From the NCBI GenBank assembly GCA_036517115.1, contig DATDYB010000026.1:1-56811 (forward strand): 56,811 nucleotides of DNA, given 5' to 3'. A program made the position numbers and the translations under genes. Of this stretch, positions 24,032 to 32,397 are shown one piece after another (the first letter of the stretch is position 1; each line of letters opens with the position of its first letter). The DNA comes from DATDYB01 sp036517115 (GTDB lineage: Bacteria > Patescibacteriota > Minisyncoccia > Phycocordibacterales > PALSA-1337). A model generated the notes under the pieces. The model searched no databases. It was not told where the DNA came from and saw only the letters and a program-made list of their open reading frames with translations.

Positions 24032-25195
24032 ATGAAGAGTCAAGGAGAGACCAGAAAGGTGTTTGTCGGTATGTCCGGAGGTGTTGATTCCTCCGTCTCT
24101 GCAGCGCTGCTTAAGAAAGAGGGTTACGCTGTGACGGGAGTGTTTATCAAGGTGTGGCAGCCCGATTGGATTGACTGTACATGGAGGGAAGACCGGCTTG
24201 ATGCCATGCGCGTAGCCGCCAAACTAGAAATTCCCTTCGTAACACTTGATCTTGAAAAGGAATACAAGCGAGAAGTGGTGGACTACATGATTGCCGAGTA
24301 CAAGATTGGGCGAACACCTAATCCTGACGTGATGTGCAACCGACACGTTAAGTTTGGCGCATTTTTTGATTGGGCGATGAAGCAGGGCGCTGATTATGTG
24401 GCAACGGGGCATTATGCCCGCGTCGGAACGCGGGAATTTCCAATTTCCAATTTCCAATTTCCAAACAATTCAAAAATTAAAAATTCTGGAAAGCTACCAG
24501 CTACAAGCTACCAGCTACAAGCTGGTTCTGACCTAAACAAAGATCAAAGCTATTTTCTCTGGACGCTAACACAGCGAGAACTTTCAAAAACACTTTTTCC
24601 GGTGGGTCATTTGGAGAAGCCAGAGGTCAGAAAGATTGCAGAGAAATTCAACCTTGTTACCGCCAATAAAAAAGATAGTCAGGGGCTATGCTTTATTGGA
24701 AAAATTGACATGAAGGACTTTCTCAAGGAGTTTATCAAGCCGAAAACTGGAAATGTAGTAAACGAAGAAGGAGAGATTATCGGCAGTCATGATGGGGCAG
24801 TGTTTTTCACACTAGGCGAACGCCACGGCTTTACAATTACCAAAAAAACTCCGCACGACGAACCTTATTTTGTTATTTCAAAAAATATTGAACGAAACGA
24901 GCTTGTGGTCTCACATAAACATGCCGATGAAACTCTACCTCACGCTAAAAAAGACGTACTACTTGAAAATGTAAATTGGACCTCTGACAGTGCACCTAAC
25001 TTAGCCAAGACCTACATGGCCCGTTCCCGCTATCGCGAACAACTCCAGCCTTGCCACTTAGAGGCAAGGCCTCTAAGTGAGCCAACTACGAGCTACAAGC
25101 TCGTGTTCGACGAACCACAAAGTTCCGTCTCTCCCGGGCAATCACTAGTAATATATGACGGAGATGTTTGCCTAGGTGGCGGTATTATCGTCTAA
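24032..25195 (+). CDS. mnmA: tRNA-specific 2-thiouridylase MnmA
   Basis: A 387-residue enzyme that adds sulfur to U34 of tRNA Lys, Glu and Gln. The PP-loop is GMSGGVDSSVSAALLKKEG; catalytic cysteines are in NPDVMCNRHVKF and KDSQGLCFIG, with the conserved GHYAR and KDQSYFLW between them. About 30 residues longer than usual: repeat-derived insertions lie between GHYAR and NKDQSYFLW (24435-24462 and 24492-24524), exactly in a family-variable loop, and another near the C-terminus (about 25045-25105). TATCAT at 24019-24024 is 7 nt before the ATG, so the mRNA is probably leaderless. Confidence 0.96.
   Translation: MKSQGETRKVFVGMSGGVDSSVSAALLKKEGYAVTGVFIKVWQPDWIDCTWREDRLDAMRVAAKLEIPFVTLDLEKEYKREVVDYMIAEYKIGRTPNPDVMCNRHVKFGAFFDWAMKQGADYVATGHYARVGTREFPISNFQFPNNSKIKNSGKLPATSYQLQAGSDLNKDQSYFLWTLTQRELSKTLFPVGHLEKPEVRKIAEKFNLVTANKKDSQGLCFIGKIDMKDFLKEFIKPKTGNVVNEEGEIIGSHDGAVFFTLGERHGFTITKKTPHDEPYFVISKNIERNELVVSHKHADETLPHAKKDVLLENVNWTSDSAPNLAKTYMARSRYREQLQPCHLEARPLSEPTTSYKLVFDEPQSSVSPGQSLVIYDGDVCLGGGIIV
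24435..24462 (+). repeat. In-frame AATTTCC x4 repeat in mnmA
   Basis: Four tandem 7-nt units, read as EFPISNFQFPN. Because 7 is not a multiple of 3, each unit is read in a different frame, yet the gene stays open. Confidence 0.85.
24492..24524 (+). repeat. In-frame AGCTAC(A/C) repeat in mnmA
   Basis: Alternating AGCTACC and AGCTACA words, read as KLPATSYQLQAG. The same AGCTAC word recurs near 25090 of the same gene. Confidence 0.8.
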
Positions 25196-25233
25196 CCAGT
25201 TTGCCAGCGTGTGTGAAGTGGTATAATTCTCAC

Positions 25234-26076
25234 ATGGAAAAAATCTTGATTCTAAAAGCGGATGGAACGAGGGAGACCTTCGATGGACTAAAGCTCTATG
25301 ACTCCCTTATCCGTGCCAAAGCGGCTCCCGATGCGGCCGAGGATATCCGAGTCCACATAGAAAAGGAAGTGCGTACAGGCATGACCACTCACGACATCTA
25401 CTCACATGCTTTTAGACTTCTATCCAAAATGCATAGACCTCTGGCTCTTCGCTACTCACTGAAGCGGTCGCTTATGGAACTTGGACCCGCCGGTTTCGCG
25501 TTCGAGAAATTCATTGGGGAAATTTTCAAAAAGAAAGGCTTCACCGTCGAAACAGACAAGCTTGTGCAGGGTCACTGCGTTGAACACGAAGTTGACGTTA
25601 TCGCATGGAATGATAAGGAACTCATCATGTCTGAAGCAAAATTCCATAATCAGCCAGGAGTTAAATCGGATCTAAAGGTGGTGCTGTATGTTAAATCAAG
25701 AATGGATGATCTTCGTAAAGCCACATTTTCATATGGAGGCAGCAACCGTACGTTAACCGATGGCTGGCTTATCACTAACACTAAGTTCACCACAAGCGCG
25801 ATTAAGTATGCGGAATGTAGTGGACTCAAAATCATTGGCTGGAATTATCCTGCACAAGGAAGCTTACAAGACCTTATCGAAGAAAGCGGACTGCATCCCC
25901 TCACGTGCCTTACTACCCTCGATCAGAGCGAGAAGCGCGGTCTCTTGGATCGTGGAGTCGTACTCTGTGAAACTTTCAGGGAGGACACCACCCCGCTGCA
26001 GGTGCTCGGTATGAACAACGACCGTATTAAAATGATTGTTGATGAAAGTAATTTACTCTGTCCTACAGTCTCATAA
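25234..26076 (+). CDS. ATP-cone domain fused to Mrr-type nuclease domain
   Basis: A 280-residue two-domain protein. Residues about 3-85 are an ATP-cone (ILILKADGTRETFDGLKLYDSLIRA to SLKRSLMELG), the nucleotide-sensing domain of ribonucleotide reductases and NrdR. Residues about 90-200 are a restriction-endonuclease-like core: GFAFEKFIGEIFKKKGF, then HEVDVIAWNDKELIMSEAKFH, giving D-x(n)-E-x-K as PD-(D/E)XK catalytic residues, and DGWLITNTKFTTSAIKYAE. A nuclease gated by ATP/dATP level is the natural reading; the target is unknown. The start is ATG 25234, 6 nt after TATAAT (25222-25227): leaderless. The next nuclease gene begins 2 nt after its stop. Confidence 0.88.
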   Translation: MEKILILKADGTRETFDGLKLYDSLIRAKAAPDAAEDIRVHIEKEVRTGMTTHDIYSHAFRLLSKMHRPLALRYSLKRSLMELGPAGFAFEKFIGEIFKKKGFTVETDKLVQGHCVEHEVDVIAWNDKELIMSEAKFHNQPGVKSDLKVVLYVKSRMDDLRKATFSYGGSNRTLTDGWLITNTKFTTSAIKYAECSGLKIIGWNYPAQGSLQDLIEESGLHPLTCLTTLDQSEKRGLLDRGVVLCETFREDTTPLQVLGMNNDRIKMIVDESNLLCPTVS

Positions 26077-26078
26077 TT

Positions 26079-26894
26079 ATGAGTGGCTATTATAAACCTC
26101 ACCGCAAAAGCGACTGGAACTACGGCGGTCCAAACTGGAAACTTTCCCGTTCAAAAATTGATTTGTTTTTACAATGCTCGCGTTGTTTCTATGTCGACAA
26201 TAAGCTCGGTGTAGCGCGACCTCCAGGCTTCCCATTCAACCTCAATAGTGCGGTCGATAAATTGCTTAAAAAAGAGTTTGATATGCACCGTAAGAAAAAA
26301 ACTGTCCATCCACTCATGAAAAAGTATGGTATTGACGCTGTTCCGTTTCAGCATGCAAAAATGGAGGAGTGGAGGGATTCATTACGGGCGGGGGTAAGTT
26401 TCCAGTATGCGCCTACGGGCTTTCTGGTTCGTGGGGGTGTTGATGATGTTTGGGTTGACCCCCAAGGAGAACTTATCGTTGTGGATTACAAGGCTACGAG
26501 TAAAGACGGAGAGGTTAGCCTAGACGCAGAGTGGCAGGACGGATACAAGCGCCAAATGGAGACGTATCAATGGCTCTTTCGTCAGAATGGATTTAAAGTT
26601 TCTGATACCGGATATTTCGTATATGTTAACGGCAAGACTGATAAAGAGGCCTTTGACGCAAGACTTGAGTTCGATGTTTCCATCATTTCCTATACAGGCA
26701 AGACTGATTGGGTTGAGCCCACACTGCATGACATCAAGAAATGTCTTGATTCCACCGAGCTTCCCGCCCCGGCAGAAAATTGTGACTATTGCGCCTATCG
26801 TAAAGCCGCGGCCGAGGTGTCGTTTAAACCTGTTAAAAAAATGGCTCCGAAAAAAATAGTAACACTTCCTCAGGAGGGAGCTAAACTTTTTTAA
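26079..26894 (+). CDS. RecB/Cas4-like PD-(D/E)XK nuclease
   Basis: A 271-residue protein. The RecB-family nuclease core is visible: KLSRSKIDLFLQCSRCFYVDNKLG (motif with Q-C-x-x-C-F), GGVDDVWVDPQGELIVVDYKAT (catalytic D and D-x-K), then KRQMETYQWLFRQNGF (the Q-x-x-x-Y helix). A further C-x-x-C (ENCDYCAYRKAA) near the C-terminus with the N-terminal C-x-x-C could hold an iron-sulfur cluster as in Cas4 and AddB. No cas genes are nearby, so a DNA repair role is more likely. It sits in an operon between the ATP-cone nuclease and the MGMT-type gene. Confidence 0.88.
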   Translation: MSGYYKPHRKSDWNYGGPNWKLSRSKIDLFLQCSRCFYVDNKLGVARPPGFPFNLNSAVDKLLKKEFDMHRKKKTVHPLMKKYGIDAVPFQHAKMEEWRDSLRAGVSFQYAPTGFLVRGGVDDVWVDPQGELIVVDYKATSKDGEVSLDAEWQDGYKRQMETYQWLFRQNGFKVSDTGYFVYVNGKTDKEAFDARLEFDVSIISYTGKTDWVEPTLHDIKKCLDSTELPAPAENCDYCAYRKAAAEVSFKPVKKMAPKKIVTLPQEGAKLF

Positions 26895-26895
26895 T

Positions 26896-27144
26896 ATGAA
26901 CTTTAAAGAAAAAGTTTTTAAGGTAGTTTCGAAGATTCCAAAGGGGAAGGTTCTGACGTATAAAGAGGTGGCGGATCTCGCAGGTTCCCCGCGTGCCTTC
27001 CGCGCTGTCGGAAATATTTTGAATACGAACTATGACCCCAACATTCCTTGCCATCGAGTAGTTCGGTCAGACGGCACAGCTGGCGGGTATAATCGAGGTT
27101 GCGATGAAAAGACCAAGATTCTTAAAAAAGAAGGAGCAATATGA
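26896..27144 (+). CDS. MGMT-type DNA-binding domain protein with PCHRV site
   Basis: An 82-residue protein consisting only of the C-terminal DNA-binding domain of O6-alkylguanine-DNA alkyltransferases: VSKIPKGKVLTYKEVADLAGSPRAFRAVGNILN, then NPNIPCHRVVRSDG-like with the acceptor cysteine retained in PCHRV (about residue 56). ATL proteins of similar size usually have Trp there; here Cys is kept, so methyl transfer is possible. It ends in an ATGA-type overlap with the peptidase gene (27141). Neighbours upstream are nucleases, which fits a repair set. Confidence 0.92.
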   Translation: MNFKEKVFKVVSKIPKGKVLTYKEVADLAGSPRAFRAVGNILNTNYDPNIPCHRVVRSDGTAGGYNRGCDEKTKILKKEGAI

Positions 27145-28892
27145 AAACAGAATGGAATCTACAATTATTGTATCAGTCAATTGATGACCCTCAGATTGAG
27201 AAAGACCTGAAGTCGATAGAACGTTCGTGCACTCTCTTTGCCAGGCGATACAGAGGCAAGATCAAGCATCTCTCAAGCGAATCATCACTTCTGGTCGCTC
27301 TTAAGGAGTACGATGTGCTGCACGAGCAAGCCTCTGGAGCGAGACCTCTGGTTTATTTCTTCTATTGTCATGAACTGAGAAGCGCGGATGCGCTCATTGA
27401 GGCAAAAATGAACACAGCTGTGGCCCGACTAACGAAAGTACAAAACACCATCACTTTTTTTGAGCTCGATCTTGGTAAAATTACCGTCAGTTGGCGAACC
27501 AGGTTTCTTAAGAGTCAGAAACTTCAGGCATATCGTTACTTTCTAAGACAGGTTTTTGAAAAGAGCAGATACCACTTGAGTGAAGAAGTGGAAAAGGCGC
27601 TCAACCTTTCTGTGCTTCCATCGCATGGGATGTGGATTCAGGCGCAGGAGAAATATTTAAACTCGCAAACTATTTTTTGGGAGGGGAAACAACTTCCACT
27701 CTCGGAAGCGCAAGATAAGGTACAGGGAATGCCCACAGAGAAACGCAGGGTGCTTTCTGATGAAATTTTTAAGGTGCTTCGTAACGTCAGTTCCTTTGCC
27801 GAGGCGGAAATAAATGCCGTCTACACCAACAAGAAGATTCAGGATGAACTGCGCGGTTTCAAAGAGCCGTATAGTGCGACACTGCTTGAATATCAAAACA
27901 AAGAAAAAGAAATTATGAGTATGGTGCAGGTGGTTACCGATGCGTTTCCTCTTTCACATAGGTTCTATCGTCTAAAGGCCAAGATGCTTAACCTACCGCA
28001 TCTTGAGTATGCAGACAGGTCCGCGGGAGTAGGAAGTATTGAGAAAAAATATCCCTGGGAAGAAAGCGTAGATTTAGTGCGCCGAGCGTTTAGCAGTGCC
28101 CATGAGAAATACTCAAACATACTGGACAACTATCTAGGTAACGGACAAATTGACGTTTTTCCTCGCCTCAATAAAAGTAGTGGAGCATTTTGTGCTGGAA
28201 GTACAGGCAATCCGACATTTGTGCTGCTTAACCACACTGGTGAGATTCGATCGGTGACTACACTGGCGCATGAGATGGGTCACGCATTTCACACCGAGCT
28301 TTCAAAGACACAATCTCCTATGTATCAGCATTATCCCTATTCAACCGCAGAGGTGGCGAGCACCTTTTTTGAGAATTTCGTGTTTGAGGAGCTCTTGTCT
28401 AAGGCAACAGACGAGGAAAAAATAGTTCTACTCCACAACAAACTTAACGACGAAGTCGCTACGATATTTCGTCAAATCGCCTTTTTTAATTTTGAAGTAG
28501 AGCTCCATCATTCTATTCGAGAGCGGGGGTTTGTGCCAAAAGAAGAGATCGCCGCGATGCTTAACAAGCATAGCGCGGCGTATCTTGGACCGCTTTTTAG
28601 GCTTAAGGAGAACGAAGGGTACTTTTTCCTCGTCGTATCTCATTTTAGAAGATTTTTTTATGTATATTCATACGCGTACGGTTCGCTCATAAGCCGAGCT
28701 TTATACAAACGTTACAAGGAAGATAAAAACTTTCTTTCTTCGGTCGAAAAGTTCCTTTCCGCCGGGGGAAGCAAGGCCCCAGCCGAAATTTTTAAGGATA
28801 TAGGTATTGATACGACACATCCTGAGTTTTTTAAAGAAGGGCTTAAAAGTGTTGAAGAGGATATTCTAAGGCTCGAAAAACTTATCAAGTAG
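27141..28892 (+). CDS. pepF: M3-family oligoendopeptidase F
   Basis: A 583-residue zinc metallopeptidase. The zinc motif HEMGHAFH starts at H377, with the third ligand glutamate in STAEVASTFFENFVFEELL about 28 residues later. GAFCAGSTGNPTFVLLN and the C-terminal RRFFYVYSYAYGSLISRALYKRY match M3B oligoendopeptidases, which degrade short peptides in the cytoplasm. The ATG overlaps the stop of the preceding MGMT-type gene by 4 nt, so translation is coupled. No signal peptide. Confidence 0.94.
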   Translation: MKTEWNLQLLYQSIDDPQIEKDLKSIERSCTLFARRYRGKIKHLSSESSLLVALKEYDVLHEQASGARPLVYFFYCHELRSADALIEAKMNTAVARLTKVQNTITFFELDLGKITVSWRTRFLKSQKLQAYRYFLRQVFEKSRYHLSEEVEKALNLSVLPSHGMWIQAQEKYLNSQTIFWEGKQLPLSEAQDKVQGMPTEKRRVLSDEIFKVLRNVSSFAEAEINAVYTNKKIQDELRGFKEPYSATLLEYQNKEKEIMSMVQVVTDAFPLSHRFYRLKAKMLNLPHLEYADRSAGVGSIEKKYPWEESVDLVRRAFSSAHEKYSNILDNYLGNGQIDVFPRLNKSSGAFCAGSTGNPTFVLLNHTGEIRSVTTLAHEMGHAFHTELSKTQSPMYQHYPYSTAEVASTFFENFVFEELLSKATDEEKIVLLHNKLNDEVATIFRQIAFFNFEVELHHSIRERGFVPKEEIAAMLNKHSAAYLGPLFRLKENEGYFFLVVSHFRRFFYVYSYAYGSLISRALYKRYKEDKNFLSSVEKFLSAGGSKAPAEIFKDIGIDTTHPEFFKEGLKSVEEDILRLEKLIK

Positions 28893-28925
28893 ACATATCT
28901 ATAAGGGTAGTAGTATACTTTTCAT

Positions 28926-29165
28926 ATGGTAAAGAAAAAAATCTCCATCGATGATCTGGCTAGAATGGTAGCGGAAGGATTCAAACACACAGCCACCAAA
29001 GAAGATCTTAAAGGAATGAAGGAGGAGCTTGAACTGAAGATTGATGCGCTCGAGGAAAGACTCGATAGGCGTCTTTCAACCGTTGAATTCCTACTTTCAA
29101 GCAACCGCATCGAACGTATCGAGGATGACATGCGACGAGTCAAAACAGTTCTCAAAATTAAGTAA
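28926..29165 (+). CDS. Small coiled-coil protein
   Basis: A 79-residue protein: MVKKKISIDDLARMVAEGF, then TATKEDLKGMKEELELKIDALEERLDRRL, a heptad-rich coiled coil continuing to the end. Similar short coiled-coil proteins are frequent in Patescibacteria, but the role is unknown. TATACT at 28914-28919 ends 6 nt before the ATG, so the transcript is probably leaderless. It lies between pepF and alaS, each with its own promoter. Confidence 0.75.
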   Translation: MVKKKISIDDLARMVAEGFKHTATKEDLKGMKEELELKIDALEERLDRRLSTVEFLLSSNRIERIEDDMRRVKTVLKIK

Positions 29166-29185
29166 CCTATGCTATATTCTTGTGT

Positions 29186-31033
29186 ATGGATTCTAAAGAC
29201 ATACGTGAGAAATTCTTAAAATTTTTTGAAAAAAGGGGGCATGCGATTATTCCTAGCGCCCCTTTGGTACCAGAAAACGATCCAACAACGCTCTTTACTG
29301 GTTCTGGTATGCAGCCTATGGTTCCGTATCTTCTCGGAGAAACGCATCCTTTAGGGAAGCGTATCGCCGATTCGCAAAAAGCTTTTCGTTCAATTGACAT
29401 AGATGAAGTGGGTGACAATCGACATATCACCTTCTTTGAGATGCTTGGTAACTGGTCACTTGGCGATTACTTTAAAACAGAACAAATACAATGGGTATTT
29501 CAGTTTCTTACTGAGGAAATCTCTATTGATCCCAAAAGGCTTTACGTTACCGCATTTATTGGTGATGAAAAAAACAATATTCCTAAGGATACAGAGGTTG
29601 CGGCTTTATGGAAAAAACTCTTTGCAGAAAAAGGCATCAAAGCGAAGGAGGTAGATATCGGCTCGGAGGAAAATGGATACGTCGTTGGTATGCAGGAAGG
29701 TAGGATATTTTACTATGATGTAAAAAAAAATTGGTGGAGTAGGGCAGGAGTACCGGAAAAGATGCCGGCTGGTGAGCCAGGAGGGCCTGACTCTGAAATG
29801 TTTTACGAATTTCCGGATGTTCTCCATGATCCGAAATTTGGCAAACATTGTCACCCTAATTGCGACTGCGGGCATTTTCTGGAAATCGGCAACAGCGTCT
29901 TCATGGAATACAAGAAAAACTCTGACGGAACATTTTCTAAATTACCACAAAGCAATGTTGATTTCGGCGGAGGGTTAGAGCGTATGGTGATGGCAACACA
30001 GGACTGCGCAGATATTGTCGAGGTGAATCATCGCCCTATTCTTGATTATTTGGAAAAGGTGTCAGTGAAAAAATATGGAAAAAATGCTGAGGATACCAAA
30101 GCATTCCGAGTAATTGCTGACCACATGAAGGCGTCTGTGTTTCTAATTACTGACGGTGTTATCCCTTCTAACGCAGATCAAGGATATTATGTTCGTCGGC
30201 TTTTACGCCGCGCCGTACGATTTAGTGATTTCTTAGGAATTAAGGAAAATGTCCTCTTTGAGATTGTTGGCCCGATAGCAGAAATGTACCAGGATTCATA
30301 CCCGGACATCGCAAGCAAAGCGGTATCGACCAGGAAGACAGTCGCAGAAGAAGAGAAAAAATTTAGAGAAACATTAGGACGGGGTCTGAAGGAATTTGAA
30401 AAAGGAACCGATCCCTTCGTGCTTTTCACTACATTTGGTTTCCCGTTGGAATTAACACAGGAATTAGCGAAAGAAAAAAATACAACCATTGATGTAGCGA
30501 AGTTTCATAAAGATTTACAAGCTCATCAAGCACTTTCCCGCGCGGGATCAGAGCAGAAATTTAAAGGTGGACTTGGTGATTCCAGTGAGAAATCTGTCCG
30601 GTACCACACCGCAACCCACCTTCTTCATAAAGCACTCCGAGAGGTGCTCGGTGTTCATGTTGAGCAGAAAGGTTCAAACATAACTCCGGAACGTCTCCGA
30701 TTCGATTTTTCTCATACCGCTAAAATGACGGAGGAAGAAAAGAAAAAAGTGGAGGATCTCGTCAATGCAAAAATTAAAGAAGCACTGCCTGTAACGCGCA
30801 CTGTGCTAAGTAAAGAAGAAGCCTTGAAAACTGGGGCACTGCACTTTTTCGGTGAAAAATACGGTAATGAAGTAAGCGTGTATTACATCGGGGAAAATCT
30901 TTCAAACGCTTATTCAAAAGAGTTCTGCGGTGGCCCACACGTCACTAACACCAAAGAGTTGGGGGTATTTAAAATTAGTAAAGAAGAGGCTGTGTCTGCA
31001 GGTGTCCGTCGCATCAAGGCGATATTAGAATGA
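29186..31033 (+). CDS. alaS: Alanyl-tRNA synthetase, short form
   Basis: A 615-residue class II synthetase, far shorter than the usual 870-880. The catalytic core is intact: DIREKFLKFFEKRGH, TLFTGSGMQPMVPYLLGE, FFEMLGNWSLGDYFK, and GGGLERMVMATQ. The editing domain is present with HTATHLLHKALRE and the zinc/editing motif CGGPHV. The protein stops right after VSAGVRRIKAILE, so the C-Ala (DHHA1-type) domain and part of the linker are absent. This loss is typical of reduced genomes. The start is ATG 29186; TATATT at 29173-29178 lies 7 nt upstream (leaderless). Confidence 0.96.
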   Translation: MDSKDIREKFLKFFEKRGHAIIPSAPLVPENDPTTLFTGSGMQPMVPYLLGETHPLGKRIADSQKAFRSIDIDEVGDNRHITFFEMLGNWSLGDYFKTEQIQWVFQFLTEEISIDPKRLYVTAFIGDEKNNIPKDTEVAALWKKLFAEKGIKAKEVDIGSEENGYVVGMQEGRIFYYDVKKNWWSRAGVPEKMPAGEPGGPDSEMFYEFPDVLHDPKFGKHCHPNCDCGHFLEIGNSVFMEYKKNSDGTFSKLPQSNVDFGGGLERMVMATQDCADIVEVNHRPILDYLEKVSVKKYGKNAEDTKAFRVIADHMKASVFLITDGVIPSNADQGYYVRRLLRRAVRFSDFLGIKENVLFEIVGPIAEMYQDSYPDIASKAVSTRKTVAEEEKKFRETLGRGLKEFEKGTDPFVLFTTFGFPLELTQELAKEKNTTIDVAKFHKDLQAHQALSRAGSEQKFKGGLGDSSEKSVRYHTATHLLHKALREVLGVHVEQKGSNITPERLRFDFSHTAKMTEEEKKKVEDLVNAKIKEALPVTRTVLSKEEALKTGALHFFGEKYGNEVSVYYIGENLSNAYSKEFCGGPHVTNTKELGVFKISKEEAVSAGVRRIKAILE

Positions 31034-31095
31034 TTACATTTCTCATTCCGCGTGGTATACACACTTCCTAAGAGATCGTGTGATATAATTTTTAC

Positions 31096-32322
31096 ATGTC
31101 GCTTTTTTCTCAACTCAATCATCGTAGTGATGAAGTTTCTCTTGTGTTCGATATTGCAAGCGGCACCGTTGGTGGGGCAATTGTAAAATTTTCTAAAGGC
31201 CAACCGGCTCATATTCTCTATACCTGCCGTGAGCTTATTCTTTTTAAAACCAAGCCTACTGCACAGAGTATGCTTTCGGAAATTACGAAAAGATTGGCTG
31301 AAGTGGCACGCCGACTTTCTACAGAAGGAATCAAACACGTGAATACTCTGGGTCAAGTAGGGAGTAATATCAACCATATCTACTACCTTTTTTCTTCACC
31401 GTGGGTAGTGTCACACACGAAAGTGATTACTGTGAGGAAAGATGACGAATTTCGTGTAACAAAAAGAGAAATTAACCAATTAGTTCATGCAGAAGAAGAG
31501 GAATACGTCGCATCATTGACCCTGGTTAAAGATGACAGTCGTGTCAATAGTAACTCAAAAATCATTGAGCATGCTCAGATCGCAATGAAGGTTAACGGTT
31601 ATGAGACATCCAGACCGTACGGTAAAATGGCACGAACTGTCTCCATCCCTTTTTTTATGAGTATTATCGATGAACCAGCGCTCGACACCATCGAACATAC
31701 TGTAGCGAAGTATTTCAACTTCAGAAAAGGTTCTTCACACTCTTTTTCTCTCGCTTTGTACACAGCGCTTCGTGACATCTTTTCTTCCGATGACGATTTT
31801 CTTGCTGTGGATGTGAACGGGGAACTGACGGATATTATGCTTATTAAAAACGGAATTCTTACTGAAACCTCCTCGTTTCCACTCGGTATTAACTCCATAA
31901 TCCGTCATGTCGCGAACGCTCTTAAGTCCACACCAGAAGTAGCGGAGTCCCTTATTCAAATTTATATGAATAACAAGGCCGAGCCTACAGCAGAGAAAAA
32001 AATAGCAACTATTCTTGCTGGCATCCATGATGAATGGGTGGACAATTTTGAACGGGCTTTTACGGATCTTAATCCTGACGTGGTGATGCCTAAGAAACTT
32101 TTTCTGATTGTTAATAATAACCTCAGTAACTTTTTCGGAGGTTTTCTTAAAAATGAACGTTTTAAACACATCGTTATTCCAGGTGATACCTTCGGTGTTA
32201 CACTGCTCGATGCTCCTAAGATGAATACATACTGTACGATAAGTACCGACACTTCACCTGACTCCTTCTTAATGCTGCAGTCGATCGCTTTGAATAGTCT
32301 TATACACAAGCATCAAGTGTAG
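31096..32322 (+). CDS. Actin-like ATPase of the FtsA/PilM type
   Basis: A 408-residue protein. Phosphate 1 is VSLVFDIASGTVGGAIVKF (about residues 14-32) and phosphate 2 is DDFLAVDVNGELTDIMLIKNG (about 233-253), the two glycine-rich turns of the actin/Hsp70 fold. The middle has an SHS2/1C-like insert (KREINQLVHAEEEEY). Sequence similarity to FtsA or PilM is weak, so either a division or a pilus-type role is possible. TATAAT at 31084-31089 ends 6 nt before the ATG. The next gene encodes a membrane protein with one helix and a large outer part, a layout like PilM with a PilN-type partner. Confidence 0.75.
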   Translation: MSLFSQLNHRSDEVSLVFDIASGTVGGAIVKFSKGQPAHILYTCRELILFKTKPTAQSMLSEITKRLAEVARRLSTEGIKHVNTLGQVGSNINHIYYLFSSPWVVSHTKVITVRKDDEFRVTKREINQLVHAEEEEYVASLTLVKDDSRVNSNSKIIEHAQIAMKVNGYETSRPYGKMARTVSIPFFMSIIDEPALDTIEHTVAKYFNFRKGSSHSFSLALYTALRDIFSSDDDFLAVDVNGELTDIMLIKNGILTETSSFPLGINSIIRHVANALKSTPEVAESLIQIYMNNKAEPTAEKKIATILAGIHDEWVDNFERAFTDLNPDVVMPKKLFLIVNNNLSNFFGGFLKNERFKHIVIPGDTFGVTLLDAPKMNTYCTISTDTSPDSFLMLQSIALNSLIHKHQV

Positions 32323-32397
32323 TGTTATCGACATACGGTTACACACAGAACAAACATTAGCCAATATATATTTAATGAGGTATACTTACCAATAACT

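Noticed and set aside
26079..26894. Cas4 of a CRISPR system
   Set aside because: No cas1, cas2 or repeat array is in the window; the core fits general RecB-like repair nucleases equally well.
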